A stretch of DNA of 64,000 nt, taken from positions 1 to 64,000 of the forward strand of contig CAYZBF010000004.1 of NCBI GenBank assembly GCA_964476585.1. Reading direction: 5' to 3'. Origin of the DNA: CAYZBF01 sp964476585 (lineage in GTDB: Bacteria; Hydrothermota; UBA3072). A program made the position numbers and the translations under genes. Positions 43,515 through 52,081 of the stretch are shown here, piece by piece (positions within the stretch are counted from its first letter, which is position 1; each line of letters begins with the position of its first letter). The notes under the pieces are model-generated. The model saw only the letters and a program-made list of their open reading frames with translations. It was not told where the DNA came from and ran no database searches.

Positions 43515-44921
43515 TTGTATAGATTGAAAATTGTCTTCCCTGCGCTTCTTATAATTGTGGGTGCAGGTGTAATTTTTTCTCTTATTAGGAGTGATAGGGG
43601 AGAAAAAGAGATATTCCCTAAAAGTTTCTTTGAAGAAGATGCAAATATAGAATGGATGGGTATATATCTTAAAGGACATAAAGTGGGATATCTTGCTTCA
43701 AGGATTGATTCGACAGTCGAAGGATACAGGGTGTATTCCAATACCTATCTTAAGATGTCTCCAACTGGAGAGTTGGGAAAGGAGGTTAGTTATCAGGTAG
43801 CTGCTAACACTGATAGAGATTATAACCTTAAGGATTTTCATTTTCGTATGCTCTCAGGAGATTATGTATTTAATGCCTCTGGAGAAAGGATAAGAGATAA
43901 ATTAGTTGTGGAGATGCAGTTAGGAGGGAAAAAACGGAGGATGGAGTTTCCACTTAAGTCTTCTTACATACCTGCCACTATTGAGGGAATGGTTAAAACT
44001 GGGAAAACAGGGAAATTTCAATATTTTGACCCAACCCTCCAATCCCTCTTTGATATAACCCTTGAGACCTTAGGTCCAGATACATTAGAAGGAATAGCAA
44101 CCACCAAGTATGCAGTATATCAATCCGGTATTGAGGTCCTATTTTGGGTATCAAAGGAGGGTCGGCTTATAAGAGAAGAATCCCCCATAGGGCTTGTGAT
44201 GAAAAGAGAGTCCGGTGCTGACCTTTCCGAAATAGAGACAGTGAGCTTTAAATTGTATGATTCTTATGCGATTAGACCGGATAAGAAAATTAATAACCCA
44301 AGAACGCTCAACATGCTTAAGGTTCGCCTTGATAGTGTGGATTTATCTGGTCTTCGAATTGAAGATGATCGCCAAACACTTTCTGGTGATATACTTGCAA
44401 TAAAGAGAATAAAACCAGGATATTCTAAAAAAATACCCAAAGAGATAGAATCCTATCGTCAACCTACCCCTTTTATCCCGAGTGATGACAAGCTGGTAAG
44501 ACAGACTGCGCAGAAGGTCGTAGGAGATGAAAAGGGTTGGAAGGCTGCAAAAAGGATCATCACATTTGTTGATACAACCTTAAAAGATACACCTACCTTT
44601 TCGATTCCAAACGCGCTTGATGCACTAAAATTAAAAGAAGGAGATTGTAATGAGCATTCGTCACTTGCTGTTGCACTACTTCGTGCAGTGGGTATTCCAG
44701 CCCGGACCGAAGTCGGGATTGTTTATGTGGGTGGAGCGTTTTACTACCATGCCTGGATAGGTGTATACGCAGGTGGAAGATGGGTGGCTGCTGATCCTAC
44801 CTTTGGACAATTTATTGCCGACCCCACACATATAAAACTGGAGTTTGGTGGATTTGAGAAGCAGGCAAAACTCTATAGGGTGATTAACAAGCTAAAAATA
44901 TCAATCCTTGAGTATGATTGA
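43515..44921 (+). CDS. Transglutaminase-like cysteine peptidase-fold exported protein
   Basis: A 468-residue protein with an N-terminal membrane anchor (residues 5-24) and a long beta-rich extracytoplasmic region. A C-terminal transglutaminase core carries the triad Cys378 (GDCNEH), His412 (YYHAW) and Asp427 (ADPTF). The start is TTG at 43515 with AGAGGTG five bases upstream; no ATG fits. It overlaps the next gene, an ABC ATPase, by eight bases, so the two are probably coupled. Substrate unknown. Confidence 0.8.
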   Translation: MYRLKIVFPALLIIVGAGVIFSLIRSDRGEKEIFPKSFFEEDANIEWMGIYLKGHKVGYLASRIDSTVEGYRVYSNTYLKMSPTGELGKEVSYQVAANTDRDYNLKDFHFRMLSGDYVFNASGERIRDKLVVEMQLGGKKRRMEFPLKSSYIPATIEGMVKTGKTGKFQYFDPTLQSLFDITLETLGPDTLEGIATTKYAVYQSGIEVLFWVSKEGRLIREESPIGLVMKRESGADLSEIETVSFKLYDSYAIRPDKKINNPRTLNMLKVRLDSVDLSGLRIEDDRQTLSGDILAIKRIKPGYSKKIPKEIESYRQPTPFIPSDDKLVRQTAQKVVGDEKGWKAAKRIITFVDTTLKDTPTFSIPNALDALKLKEGDCNEHSSLAVALLRAVGIPARTEVGIVYVGGAFYYHAWIGVYAGGRWVAADPTFGQFIADPTHIKLEFGGFEKQAKLYRVINKLKISILEYD

Positions 44922-45642
44922 ATTACGTAATGTAACGAAAGAGTTTGGTAACCTTTGTGCCGTTAAAGATTTCACTCTAACAGTATCTGATGGAGAATTG
45001 TTTACTTTACTCGGACCAAACGGAGCTGGAAAGACCACAACAGTCAAAATGATTACCGGGCTAATTAAGCCAACAAAAGGCGAGATTATTATTAATGATG
45101 TTAATATTGAAGAATTTCCCGAGAAAGCTAAGGAAATAATCGCCTATATACCAGACCAGCCATTTTTATACCCTGAGCTCACCGGCCGAGAATTCATAAT
45201 ATTTGTTTCCAGATTATACGGGATGGAGCATAAAGATATAAATGACCGTATGGAGAGGTTGATTGGGGAATTCCGGGTAGGGGATTGGATAGATCTTCCC
45301 GCATCTATGTATTCCCATGGTATGAGACAAAAGGTTATATTTATTCAGGCACTCATCCATAATCCTTTAGTTATTGTTATTGATGAGCCCATGGTCGGGT
45401 TGGACCCCGTTTCTGCTAGAATAGTAAAACGCATGCTTCGGGAATGTGTAGGAAATGATGTCACAGTTTTTATGTCAACTCACTCCCTTAATGTTGCAGA
45501 GGAGATATCAGACAGGGTTGGGGTTATAGATGAGGGAAAGTTAATAGAGGTAAAGAGTATGAAAAAACTCCTCAAAAGTTCATCTGCAACACTTGAAGAC
45601 GTCTATTTTGCTATTACAAAGGAGGAACCCAATGACTCTTAG
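44914..45642 (+). CDS. ABC transporter ATP-binding protein (permease not adjacent)
   Basis: A 242-residue ABC ATPase of the ABC-2 exporter type, with Walker A GPNGAGKTT, signature YSHGMRQKV (variant of LSGGQ), Walker B VIVIDEPMVGLDP and the switch His in STHSL. No permease follows; purN comes next. The ATG at 44914 overlaps the transglutaminase stop (an in-frame TTG at 44908 is less likely). The membrane partner may be encoded elsewhere. Confidence 0.88.
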   Translation: MIELRNVTKEFGNLCAVKDFTLTVSDGELFTLLGPNGAGKTTTVKMITGLIKPTKGEIIINDVNIEEFPEKAKEIIAYIPDQPFLYPELTGREFIIFVSRLYGMEHKDINDRMERLIGEFRVGDWIDLPASMYSHGMRQKVIFIQALIHNPLVIVIDEPMVGLDPVSARIVKRMLRECVGNDVTVFMSTHSLNVAEEISDRVGVIDEGKLIEVKSMKKLLKSSSATLEDVYFAITKEEPNDS

Positions 45643-46255
45643 ACTTGGTGTTTTGGTCTCTGGAAGAGGTACCAATCTTCAATCAATAATTGATAAGTGT
45701 ACTTCTTCTGACATTGATGCTAAAGTAGTAGTGGTCATATCTGATAATCCTGAGGCTTATGCACTTACGAGGGCCGGCAAGGCGGGCATATCTGCCAATT
45801 ACCTGGACCCACGCACTACTAAACCTTTACTCATTGGGGAAGCTGAAGATGATTATATAAAGGTATTAAAGGAATATCAGGTAGACCTTGTTTGTCTGGC
45901 TGGGTTTATGAGAATATTAAAAGAAAAATTTATAACTGAGTTTAAGTTGAGGATAATGAATATTCATCCTGCACTCCTGCCATCCTTCAATGGCCTTCAT
46001 GCGCAGAAGCAGGCACTGGATAAAGGTGTGCGGTTTTCAGGAGCTACAGTCCATTTTGTGACAGAAGACGTTGATGGAGGACCTATAATACTTCAAGCAG
46101 TAGTGCCTGTATACCAGGACGATACGGAAGAGAGCCTTTCTAAGCGAATCCTTATCCAGGAGCACAGGATCTATGCAGAGGCTATTAATCTATTTGCAAA
46201 GGGTAAGTTAGAAATAAGAGATAACAGGGTGGTAATTGGAGGGATGGATGAATAA
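45632..46255 (+). CDS. purN: Phosphoribosylglycinamide formyltransferase
   Basis: Transfers a formyl group from 10-formyl-THF to GAR in purine synthesis. VSGRGTNLQSI binds the phosphate, CLAGFMRI and MNIHPALLPSF hold the catalytic Asn-His, and VHFVTEDVDGGPII holds the Asp. The ATG at 45632 has GGAGGA before it; 207 residues is normal. It overlaps the ABC gene by 11 bases and the next gene by 8, which is an unusual genetic company for a purine enzyme. Confidence 0.92.
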   Translation: MTLRLGVLVSGRGTNLQSIIDKCTSSDIDAKVVVVISDNPEAYALTRAGKAGISANYLDPRTTKPLLIGEAEDDYIKVLKEYQVDLVCLAGFMRILKEKFITEFKLRIMNIHPALLPSFNGLHAQKQALDKGVRFSGATVHFVTEDVDGGPIILQAVVPVYQDDTEESLSKRILIQEHRIYAEAINLFAKGKLEIRDNRVVIGGMDE

Positions 46256-47243
46256 GAAGATCAAGGTTGGACTAGTTGGCGCAGGTGCTGTTGCCCAGGT
46301 TAGTTATTTACCCATAATTGAACAGAGTGACGAACTTACTCTCGGAGCCGTATGTGAATCCAATAGAGAAAAAGTGGCAGTGCTTTCAAGCAGGTATAAT
46401 GTTAAAGAGATTTACACAGATTATGAGAGGATGTTGAGGGATGCAGATATAGATGTGGTAATTATTGCGACCCCAAACTATCTTCATACACCAATGGCAA
46501 TTTCTGCAATTGAGTATGGAAAGGATGTATTGTGTGAGATGCCTCTAGGGCTTGATGCCAATGAAGTCAAAGACCTTGGTAAAGTGGTTGATACTTCCAA
46601 TAATATATTGATGGCTGCTTTCAGCGGCCGTTTTAGACCGGATATTAAGATATTAAAGGATATAGTATTATCAGGAGAATTAGGACATCTTTCTTTCGCC
46701 AAGGCAGGATGGCTTAAGTCTCTGCATGAAGAAAGAGATGGCTGGAGAAGTGACCCATCAAAGTCCGGAGGTGGGGTAATTATGACTTTGGGTATTCAGA
46801 TACTTGGATTCGTATCATGGCTAGTAGGACTTGATGTTTCAAGTGTTGTAGCAGGTTTTCACACTACTGATAAGATTGAAGATTCAGGGATAATTTTCCT
46901 TCGCTATAGAGACGGAAGCTATCTTATGATAGAAGTTGGATGGACTTTGCTTTTTGAGAAGGATTTCACTTATTTTAATCTATATGGATCCGATGGAGTA
47001 GCTTTACTCAATCCTCTGAAAATTAAGAAATTGGAAGATGACAAGGTAGTCGATATAACCCCATCTAATATCTCAAAGCATCCAATTAAAACCTCCTACC
47101 ACAATATGATGGAACGATTCATAAATTACGTAAGGAACAAATCGGCACCTCAACATAGTTGGAGAGATGCGTATGAAGTTGCACTAATAATTGATGCTGC
47201 ATACCGATCGGCGGAGGAAGAAAAGGAGATTTTGCTTCAGTGA
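46248..47243 (+). CDS. Gfo/Idh/MocA-family oxidoreductase
   Basis: NAD(P)-dependent sugar or cyclitol dehydrogenase-like protein of 331 residues. The Rossmann motif VGLVGAGAVAQVSYLP, ATPNYLH, and the catalytic-region KDVLCEMPLG are present (EKP replaced by EMP, so the usual catalytic Lys is Met). GGGVIMTLGIQ follows. The EKP-to-EMP change may affect catalysis. Starts at the ATG after GGAGGG; four-base overlap with lnt follows. Confidence 0.82.
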   Translation: MNKKIKVGLVGAGAVAQVSYLPIIEQSDELTLGAVCESNREKVAVLSSRYNVKEIYTDYERMLRDADIDVVIIATPNYLHTPMAISAIEYGKDVLCEMPLGLDANEVKDLGKVVDTSNNILMAAFSGRFRPDIKILKDIVLSGELGHLSFAKAGWLKSLHEERDGWRSDPSKSGGGVIMTLGIQILGFVSWLVGLDVSSVVAGFHTTDKIEDSGIIFLRYRDGSYLMIEVGWTLLFEKDFTYFNLYGSDGVALLNPLKIKKLEDDKVVDITPSNISKHPIKTSYHNMMERFINYVRNKSAPQHSWRDAYEVALIIDAAYRSAEEEKEILLQ

Positions 47244-48724
47244 AGACATTTAGCCGCTTTTTACTACCTGCTCTCTGTGGGTGTATTCTTACATTGTCGT
47301 TTGCGCCTTATAAATTATCATTTCTGGCCTGGTTTGCTTTTATACCCCTTTTCTATTCTATACGAGATGGAAAATATCCATTCCTGAAAGGATTCACAAT
47401 GGGAATCACATTCTTTGCGACTTTACTCTCCTGGATTCCCTTTTCTCATGTGGAGAGTTCTGTTATACCACAGATGGTTATTGGTTATTTCCTGCTTTTA
47501 CTATACCTTTCGTGTTACTTTGGATTTTCAGGGTTTCTATATAATAAATTGAGACGTCAGAATCGAATCTATTTGTTTCCCTTCATATTCTCAGGGGTGG
47601 AATTCTTTCGAAGTCTTTCCTCAGTGTTTGGGTTTCCTTGGGGCTCCTTAGGTTATTCTCAAGGGAACCTTATTTATCTTGTCCAATTTGCTTCACTGGG
47701 TGGCGTTCCCCTTGTAACTTTCTGGGTGGTTTTAATAAATATACTTTTGTACTTATTAATAGATGCGTATATAATCAACAATAAACCGGTTAAGGTCTAT
47801 CTGTATTTACTTATTGGGGTAATAATCTTCCCATTTTTGTATTCAGGAGTTATAATACTTCGAGGGTACAGGAGCTTCGGGGAGATAACAGCGACCGTCC
47901 TGCAGCCAAATGTTCTTCCCGAGGAAAAAAGATTTGTAAACAGGGAAATGAGAGAGGGTAGAATAGAGAAGATGATCCGTGATGCCCCAGTGTCTGATAT
48001 ATATATATTACCGGAGACGGCGTCTCCCTACTCACTTACCTATAGTGAAGGAGCGAGTCGGTTCTTTTCGTCCCTTGCAAATAGTAAAAATTCCTATATC
48101 ATTGCGGGAATGCAAGATTTTAGAATAAAGAATAAAGAAGTTTGTCATTATAACGCAGCAGCATTGATTGATTCAACGGGTGTTATAGATATTTACAGGA
48201 AGATGTTCCTGGTTCCATTTGTAGAAAGATTCCCATATGATGATGTTATACCACTCTTTAAGAAGATTAAACTTGGACAGGGACATTTTTCTCCAGGACA
48301 ACTTTTTTCAGTGTTTGATGTTGGTTGGGGAAAATTTTCTGTGGTTATCTGTTATGAAGCAATCTTTCCCCAACTCATAAGGAACTTTGTGTTAAAAGAT
48401 GTGGATTTTTTGGTGAATATCACAGAGGATGGCTGGTTCGGAAGGACTCAGGCTCCCTATCAACATGCACAGATGGCTGTTTTTCGTTCTATTGAATACA
48501 GAAGACCATTGTTACGATCAGCAAATACAGGTGTTTCTTTGATTGCCGACCCCTTTGGGAGGATAATCAAGAAGACTACAATTTACAGAAAGTCTTATAT
48601 CACGGCAGCAATTCCTCTCGTAAAGAGGCTCACAGTATATGCGAGGATTGGCGATCTATTTGGATGGCTATTTCTTCTTTCTGCTATTGGATTGGCCATA
48701 TATAGGAAGAATCCAGATGCTTAA
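47240..48724 (+). CDS. lnt: Apolipoprotein N-acyltransferase
   Basis: Inner-membrane enzyme that adds the third acyl chain to lipoproteins. The first 210 residues hold about six transmembrane helices; the periplasmic nitrilase domain carries the triad Glu259 (LPETAS), Lys321 (YRKMFLVPF) and Cys371 (VICYEAIFP). A last helix ends the protein. GTG start at 47240 overlaps the previous TGA by four bases. Its presence supports a Gram-negative-type envelope. Confidence 0.9.
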   Translation: MKTFSRFLLPALCGCILTLSFAPYKLSFLAWFAFIPLFYSIRDGKYPFLKGFTMGITFFATLLSWIPFSHVESSVIPQMVIGYFLLLLYLSCYFGFSGFLYNKLRRQNRIYLFPFIFSGVEFFRSLSSVFGFPWGSLGYSQGNLIYLVQFASLGGVPLVTFWVVLINILLYLLIDAYIINNKPVKVYLYLLIGVIIFPFLYSGVIILRGYRSFGEITATVLQPNVLPEEKRFVNREMREGRIEKMIRDAPVSDIYILPETASPYSLTYSEGASRFFSSLANSKNSYIIAGMQDFRIKNKEVCHYNAAALIDSTGVIDIYRKMFLVPFVERFPYDDVIPLFKKIKLGQGHFSPGQLFSVFDVGWGKFSVVICYEAIFPQLIRNFVLKDVDFLVNITEDGWFGRTQAPYQHAQMAVFRSIEYRRPLLRSANTGVSLIADPFGRIIKKTTIYRKSYITAAIPLVKRLTVYARIGDLFGWLFLLSAIGLAIYRKNPDA

Positions 48725-50108
48725 AAAACGCTCCCTCGAGAGCATCTTGCGCAGAATAAAACCGATCAAAAAGATACGTGAATATGCGGAGAGATCCGAA
48801 AAACAGGTGTATCTTGTGGGAGGTATCCTGCGTGACATTTTCCTGGATTCAGAGATTAACGATATTGATACTGCAGTAAGTGGTAAGGGGGAAGATTTTG
48901 CCCGGGCACTGGGTAAGTCGTTCCAACTAAAAAAAGATATGGATGAATTTCGGGTAATGGTGGATGAGTACATTGTAGATGTAATGGGGCTTGGGACAAG
49001 AGAAATACTTGATGACCTTGCAAGAAGAGATTACACAATCAATTCGATGGCATATAATCTCCTGGACAAGCGATTTATTGATCCATTTAATGGAGTAAAA
49101 GACCTTGAAAATGGCATTATCAAAGCTATAGGTCGTAAAAATATAGTCGAAGATAAAATTAGAATTCTCCGGGGATTAAGATTTAAAGTTGCCTTTGGTT
49201 TTGAAATAGAAGATAACACCATGAGTCTTTTAAAGGAATATGCTAATGGAATTTCAGAATGTGCTCCTGAACGTATTCATATGGAACTGGTATCAATATT
49301 CAGTCACGAGAATTCATATCTTGCTGTAATTCCTGAGGTCTTTGATAACATTTTTCCTGGATTCCTTCGAATGAAAGAGGTGACGGGTGGTAAAATTACT
49401 AAAAATTTATTTGAGCATTCGGTGCTTACACTAAAGAAATTAGAATCATTAATGAGTACTCTCTCATTATTTGGAAAGTATCAGAGGAAGGTAGAGGGAT
49501 ATGTAAAGGATAAACAGGTTGAATTGAAATTATCAGCATTATTGCATGATATTAAAAAACCAGATACAATGGAGATGAAAGGAAACGAAGTCCATTTCTA
49601 TGGACATGATAAAATGGCTGCAGAATGGGCTATAATGAAACTAAAAGAATTTAAATTTTCATATGCAGAAAGGAAGTTTATTTCAAGGTTGATTGAGAAC
49701 CATATGTGGATACACCTTCTTACGGTGCAAAAAGAGGTAACAGAAAGAGCAAAGAGGAGAATGATTTTTAGATTAGGAGAAGATGTTATTGGGTTATCTC
49801 TTCTGACCATAGCGGATCAAATGGCTTCTACAGATGAAAGTGATGAACATTTAATAGATGTTTGCAATGAGATTATATCGTATTATTTTAAATCAAAGGA
49901 TGAAGTTGAAAAGCCTCTTCTCCAGGGCAAGGATCTTATTGAACACTTTAATATACAACCGGGTCCAATGTTTGGAAGAATACTTACTAAAGTTCAGAAT
50001 GCCTATGAAGAGGGGGAAATCAAGACCAAGGATGAAGCTTTGAAATTCATTAAAGAAGAAATTCTCGAGGGGCTTGACAGAAAGGAAGATAGCAATAATA
50101 TGGACTAA
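48717..50108 (+). CDS. cca: tRNA nucleotidyltransferase / poly(A) polymerase family with HD domain
   Basis: A class II nucleotidyltransferase of 463 residues. The head domain has VYLVGGILRDIFL, the metal-binding DID and RRDYTINSMAYNL, followed by RFKVAFGFEIEDNT. An HD domain contains LSALLHDIKKPDTM and a later HLIDVC-like helix. CCA addition is needed here, because tRNA-Arg lacks an encoded CCA. The ORF can be read upstream to 48639 inside lnt, but the ATG at 48717 has AGGAAG upstream and starts the family domain. Confidence 0.86.
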   Translation: MLKKRSLESILRRIKPIKKIREYAERSEKQVYLVGGILRDIFLDSEINDIDTAVSGKGEDFARALGKSFQLKKDMDEFRVMVDEYIVDVMGLGTREILDDLARRDYTINSMAYNLLDKRFIDPFNGVKDLENGIIKAIGRKNIVEDKIRILRGLRFKVAFGFEIEDNTMSLLKEYANGISECAPERIHMELVSIFSHENSYLAVIPEVFDNIFPGFLRMKEVTGGKITKNLFEHSVLTLKKLESLMSTLSLFGKYQRKVEGYVKDKQVELKLSALLHDIKKPDTMEMKGNEVHFYGHDKMAAEWAIMKLKEFKFSYAERKFISRLIENHMWIHLLTVQKEVTERAKRRMIFRLGEDVIGLSLLTIADQMASTDESDEHLIDVCNEIISYYFKSKDEVEKPLLQGKDLIEHFNIQPGPMFGRILTKVQNAYEEGEIKTKDEALKFIKEEILEGLDRKEDSNNMD

Positions 50109-50119
50109 AAGGAGGTAAG

Positions 50120-50593
50120 GTGGAGCAAATGAAAAATGTGGTTTTTATAATATTTCTATTTTCAATATTTATAACTGGCTGTAACAACAGTTCACCTTCA
50201 GAATCCGCTTTTGAACCTCCAAAGGACAAAATAGTCACCAAAGAGATGGCAAAGAGCTATGCAAGGGTATCAATTGCCCTCACGAAGGCTGTAGAAGAAG
50301 AAGCGGCTATTATTGAGGATTTTCGAGAAGAGTGTAACATTTCATTGGATATGAACGAACTTAATGATAGAGATTTTAAAGAAAAGCATCCTGAGATTAT
50401 AGCAGAGTGGGATAGAATTCAGAAGGACTGGCAAACAAAACAGGCCTCAGTCTATGAAAGGTATGGAATGAGTGAGAAAGAATGGGATTGGATAGCAGGC
50501 TCTCTTATAATGCCAAGAAACAGGCCGATGCAAGAATTTATTAGAAAGGAGTTCGAACGAATAGAAAAAGAAGAATCCCCGAAACAGACATAA
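50120..50593 (+). CDS. Small predicted lipoprotein
   Basis: A 157-residue protein (or 154 if the ATG at 50129 is used) with a lipobox FITGC after a hydrophobic signal and a charged helical mature part. It is not recognised. GGAGG lies four bases before the GTG at 50120 and 13 before the ATG, so the exact start is uncertain. Its 3' end overlaps the convergent uppP gene by 53 bases. Confidence 0.7.
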   Translation: MEQMKNVVFIIFLFSIFITGCNNSSPSESAFEPPKDKIVTKEMAKSYARVSIALTKAVEEEAAIIEDFREECNISLDMNELNDRDFKEKHPEIIAEWDRIQKDWQTKQASVYERYGMSEKEWDWIAGSLIMPRNRPMQEFIRKEFERIEKEESPKQT

Positions 50594-51287
50594 ACCACAA
50601 ATAATAAGTAAAGTAGTAGAGTTCCCCTTTCTTAACGCTTTTGTAAAATACCCATAAGGCAAAAAGTCCCGACAGAAAGGCTGCGATAGTTCCATAAATT
50701 AACTGAACATAATCTAATTCAATAGAAGTAAATTCTTTCATTTCAAGAATAAACGCTCCTAATAATGCAGGTATGGCGAGAATGAAAGAAAATTCAAAGG
50801 ATTCTTCACTGGATATGCCAAGGAGGAGCGCAGTTGCCACTGTAAATCCAGAGCGGGAGATTCCAGGAATAAGTGCAAAAGCTTGGGCAACCCCAATAAC
50901 AAAAGCTGTTTTTAGATTGAGCGTACCCTTAGTCTTTTTCTTCAAAGTTAATAGTAACATACATCCTGTAATAAATAACATTGAAAGAACTAATATTGGA
51001 TTTGTAAACATCAGTTCTATTTTCTCTTTCAACAATACCCCAGAGAATGCAATTGGGATTGTTCCAACTATTATGAGTGTTACCCTTTTCTTAGATAGAT
51101 AACCTAAGATTCTTTTTCTGAAGTAAATAATTATTGAGAGTAATGTACCAAAATGTAGTGACACTTCGAGTATAACTCCTTGCGTTTTCAATCCCATAAG
51201 TGTTTTCAGGAGTACTAAATGCCCGGAACTCGATACTGGTAGGAATTCTGTAAGGCCTTGAACTATGCCTAATATTATCGCTCTCAT
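50541..51287 (-). CDS. uppP: Undecaprenyl-diphosphatase (BacA type)
   Basis: Membrane phosphatase that recycles the undecaprenyl carrier for peptidoglycan and surface glycans. The two motifs GIVQGLTEFLPVSSSGH and PGISRSGFT are intact, with about eight helices. The open frame runs to 51365, but the ATG at 51287 overlaps the ubiA stop as ATGA and starts the family domain (248 residues). Last gene of the era-uppP operon. Confidence 0.93.
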   Translation of the reverse strand: MRAIILGIVQGLTEFLPVSSSGHLVLLKTLMGLKTQGVILEVSLHFGTLLSIIIYFRKRILGYLSKKRVTLIIVGTIPIAFSGVLLKEKIELMFTNPILVLSMLFITGCMLLLTLKKKTKGTLNLKTAFVIGVAQAFALIPGISRSGFTVATALLLGISSEESFEFSFILAIPALLGAFILEMKEFTSIELDYVQLIYGTIAAFLSGLFALWVFYKSVKKGELYYFTYYLWFMSVSGILLFLFVRTPF

Positions 51288-52081
51288 TGAATAGTAGAGA
51301 GTAACAGGGCAATCATACCGGGTATCATTGATATCTTCAGAATCAATTGTGAATTTCTGAACCAACTGGGAGATCTTCTTGACTTTATAATTATAATTAT
51401 GACTGGTACAACCATTCCAACCCCAGCAACTAAAGTGAATAATAAACCATAATAAAAAGAGGCAATGATTAATGAGAGGATAAGTAAGAAAAGAAGTATT
51501 AAAATGATTCGACGGGTTTTTTCTATACCAAAAACTATTGGAAATGTCCGAAGGCCTCCCCTAATATCTCCAACTAAGTCCTCTCCATCTTTAAGGATTT
51601 CGCGAGGGAGATTTAAAAGAATTGCAAAGATGACGGGAAATATAATCGCTTTTATCTCACCGGAGGCAGCTATGGCTCCTATAGGGAAAGTTGATGCAAG
51701 CAGTAGAGATACTACAAGATTTCCAATAAGTGGGTGGGGTTTCAGATACGGTGTATATAGAAATAATAAAAGTGATATACTTAAACCTATATATAGAAGA
51801 TTTAAATCAACAAAAATAAATATCGCATTTGCGATAAAAAAACAGATAATAGAATATCTTAAAGCTTGCTTACGGGTTAACTTACCAGAGGGGATAAGCC
51901 TGTGAGGTTGATTTATTTTATCTATCGCAACGTCAAAGTAATCATTAATCAGATTTCCACCAATTGCTAATAGACTTATGGAAAATCCTGACAGCCAAAC
52001 AGCTATGTTTATATTAAGTGATGAGAGAAAAGCACCTAATAGAACAGCCACCCCTGCGATGGTGGCATTAGTCAGTCTCAC
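51284..52081 (-). CDS. UbiA-family prenyltransferase, resembling archaeal DGGGP synthase
   Basis: A 265-residue integral membrane prenyltransferase. The first Asp-rich motif is NDYFDVAIDKINQPHR (N46, D47, D50, D54); the second is DGEDLVGDIRGGLRTFP. These sequence forms resemble digeranylgeranylglyceryl phosphate synthases of archaea and homologues in FCB-group bacteria more than menaquinone MenA or heme CyoE. Prenyl acceptor not proven. GTG start overlaps the metG stop by one base. Confidence 0.72.
   Translation of the reverse strand: MRLTNATIAGVAVLLGAFLSSLNINIAVWLSGFSISLLAIGGNLINDYFDVAIDKINQPHRLIPSGKLTRKQALRYSIICFFIANAIFIFVDLNLLYIGLSISLLLFLYTPYLKPHPLIGNLVVSLLLASTFPIGAIAASGEIKAIIFPVIFAILLNLPREILKDGEDLVGDIRGGLRTFPIVFGIEKTRRIILILLFLLILSLIIASFYYGLLFTLVAGVGMVVPVIIIIIKSRRSPSWFRNSQLILKISMIPGMIALLLSTIQ

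Noticed and set aside
48639..48716. N-terminal extension of the CCA enzyme
   Set aside because: It overlaps the membrane-helix end of lnt in another frame, and a good start with AGGAAG exists at 48717.
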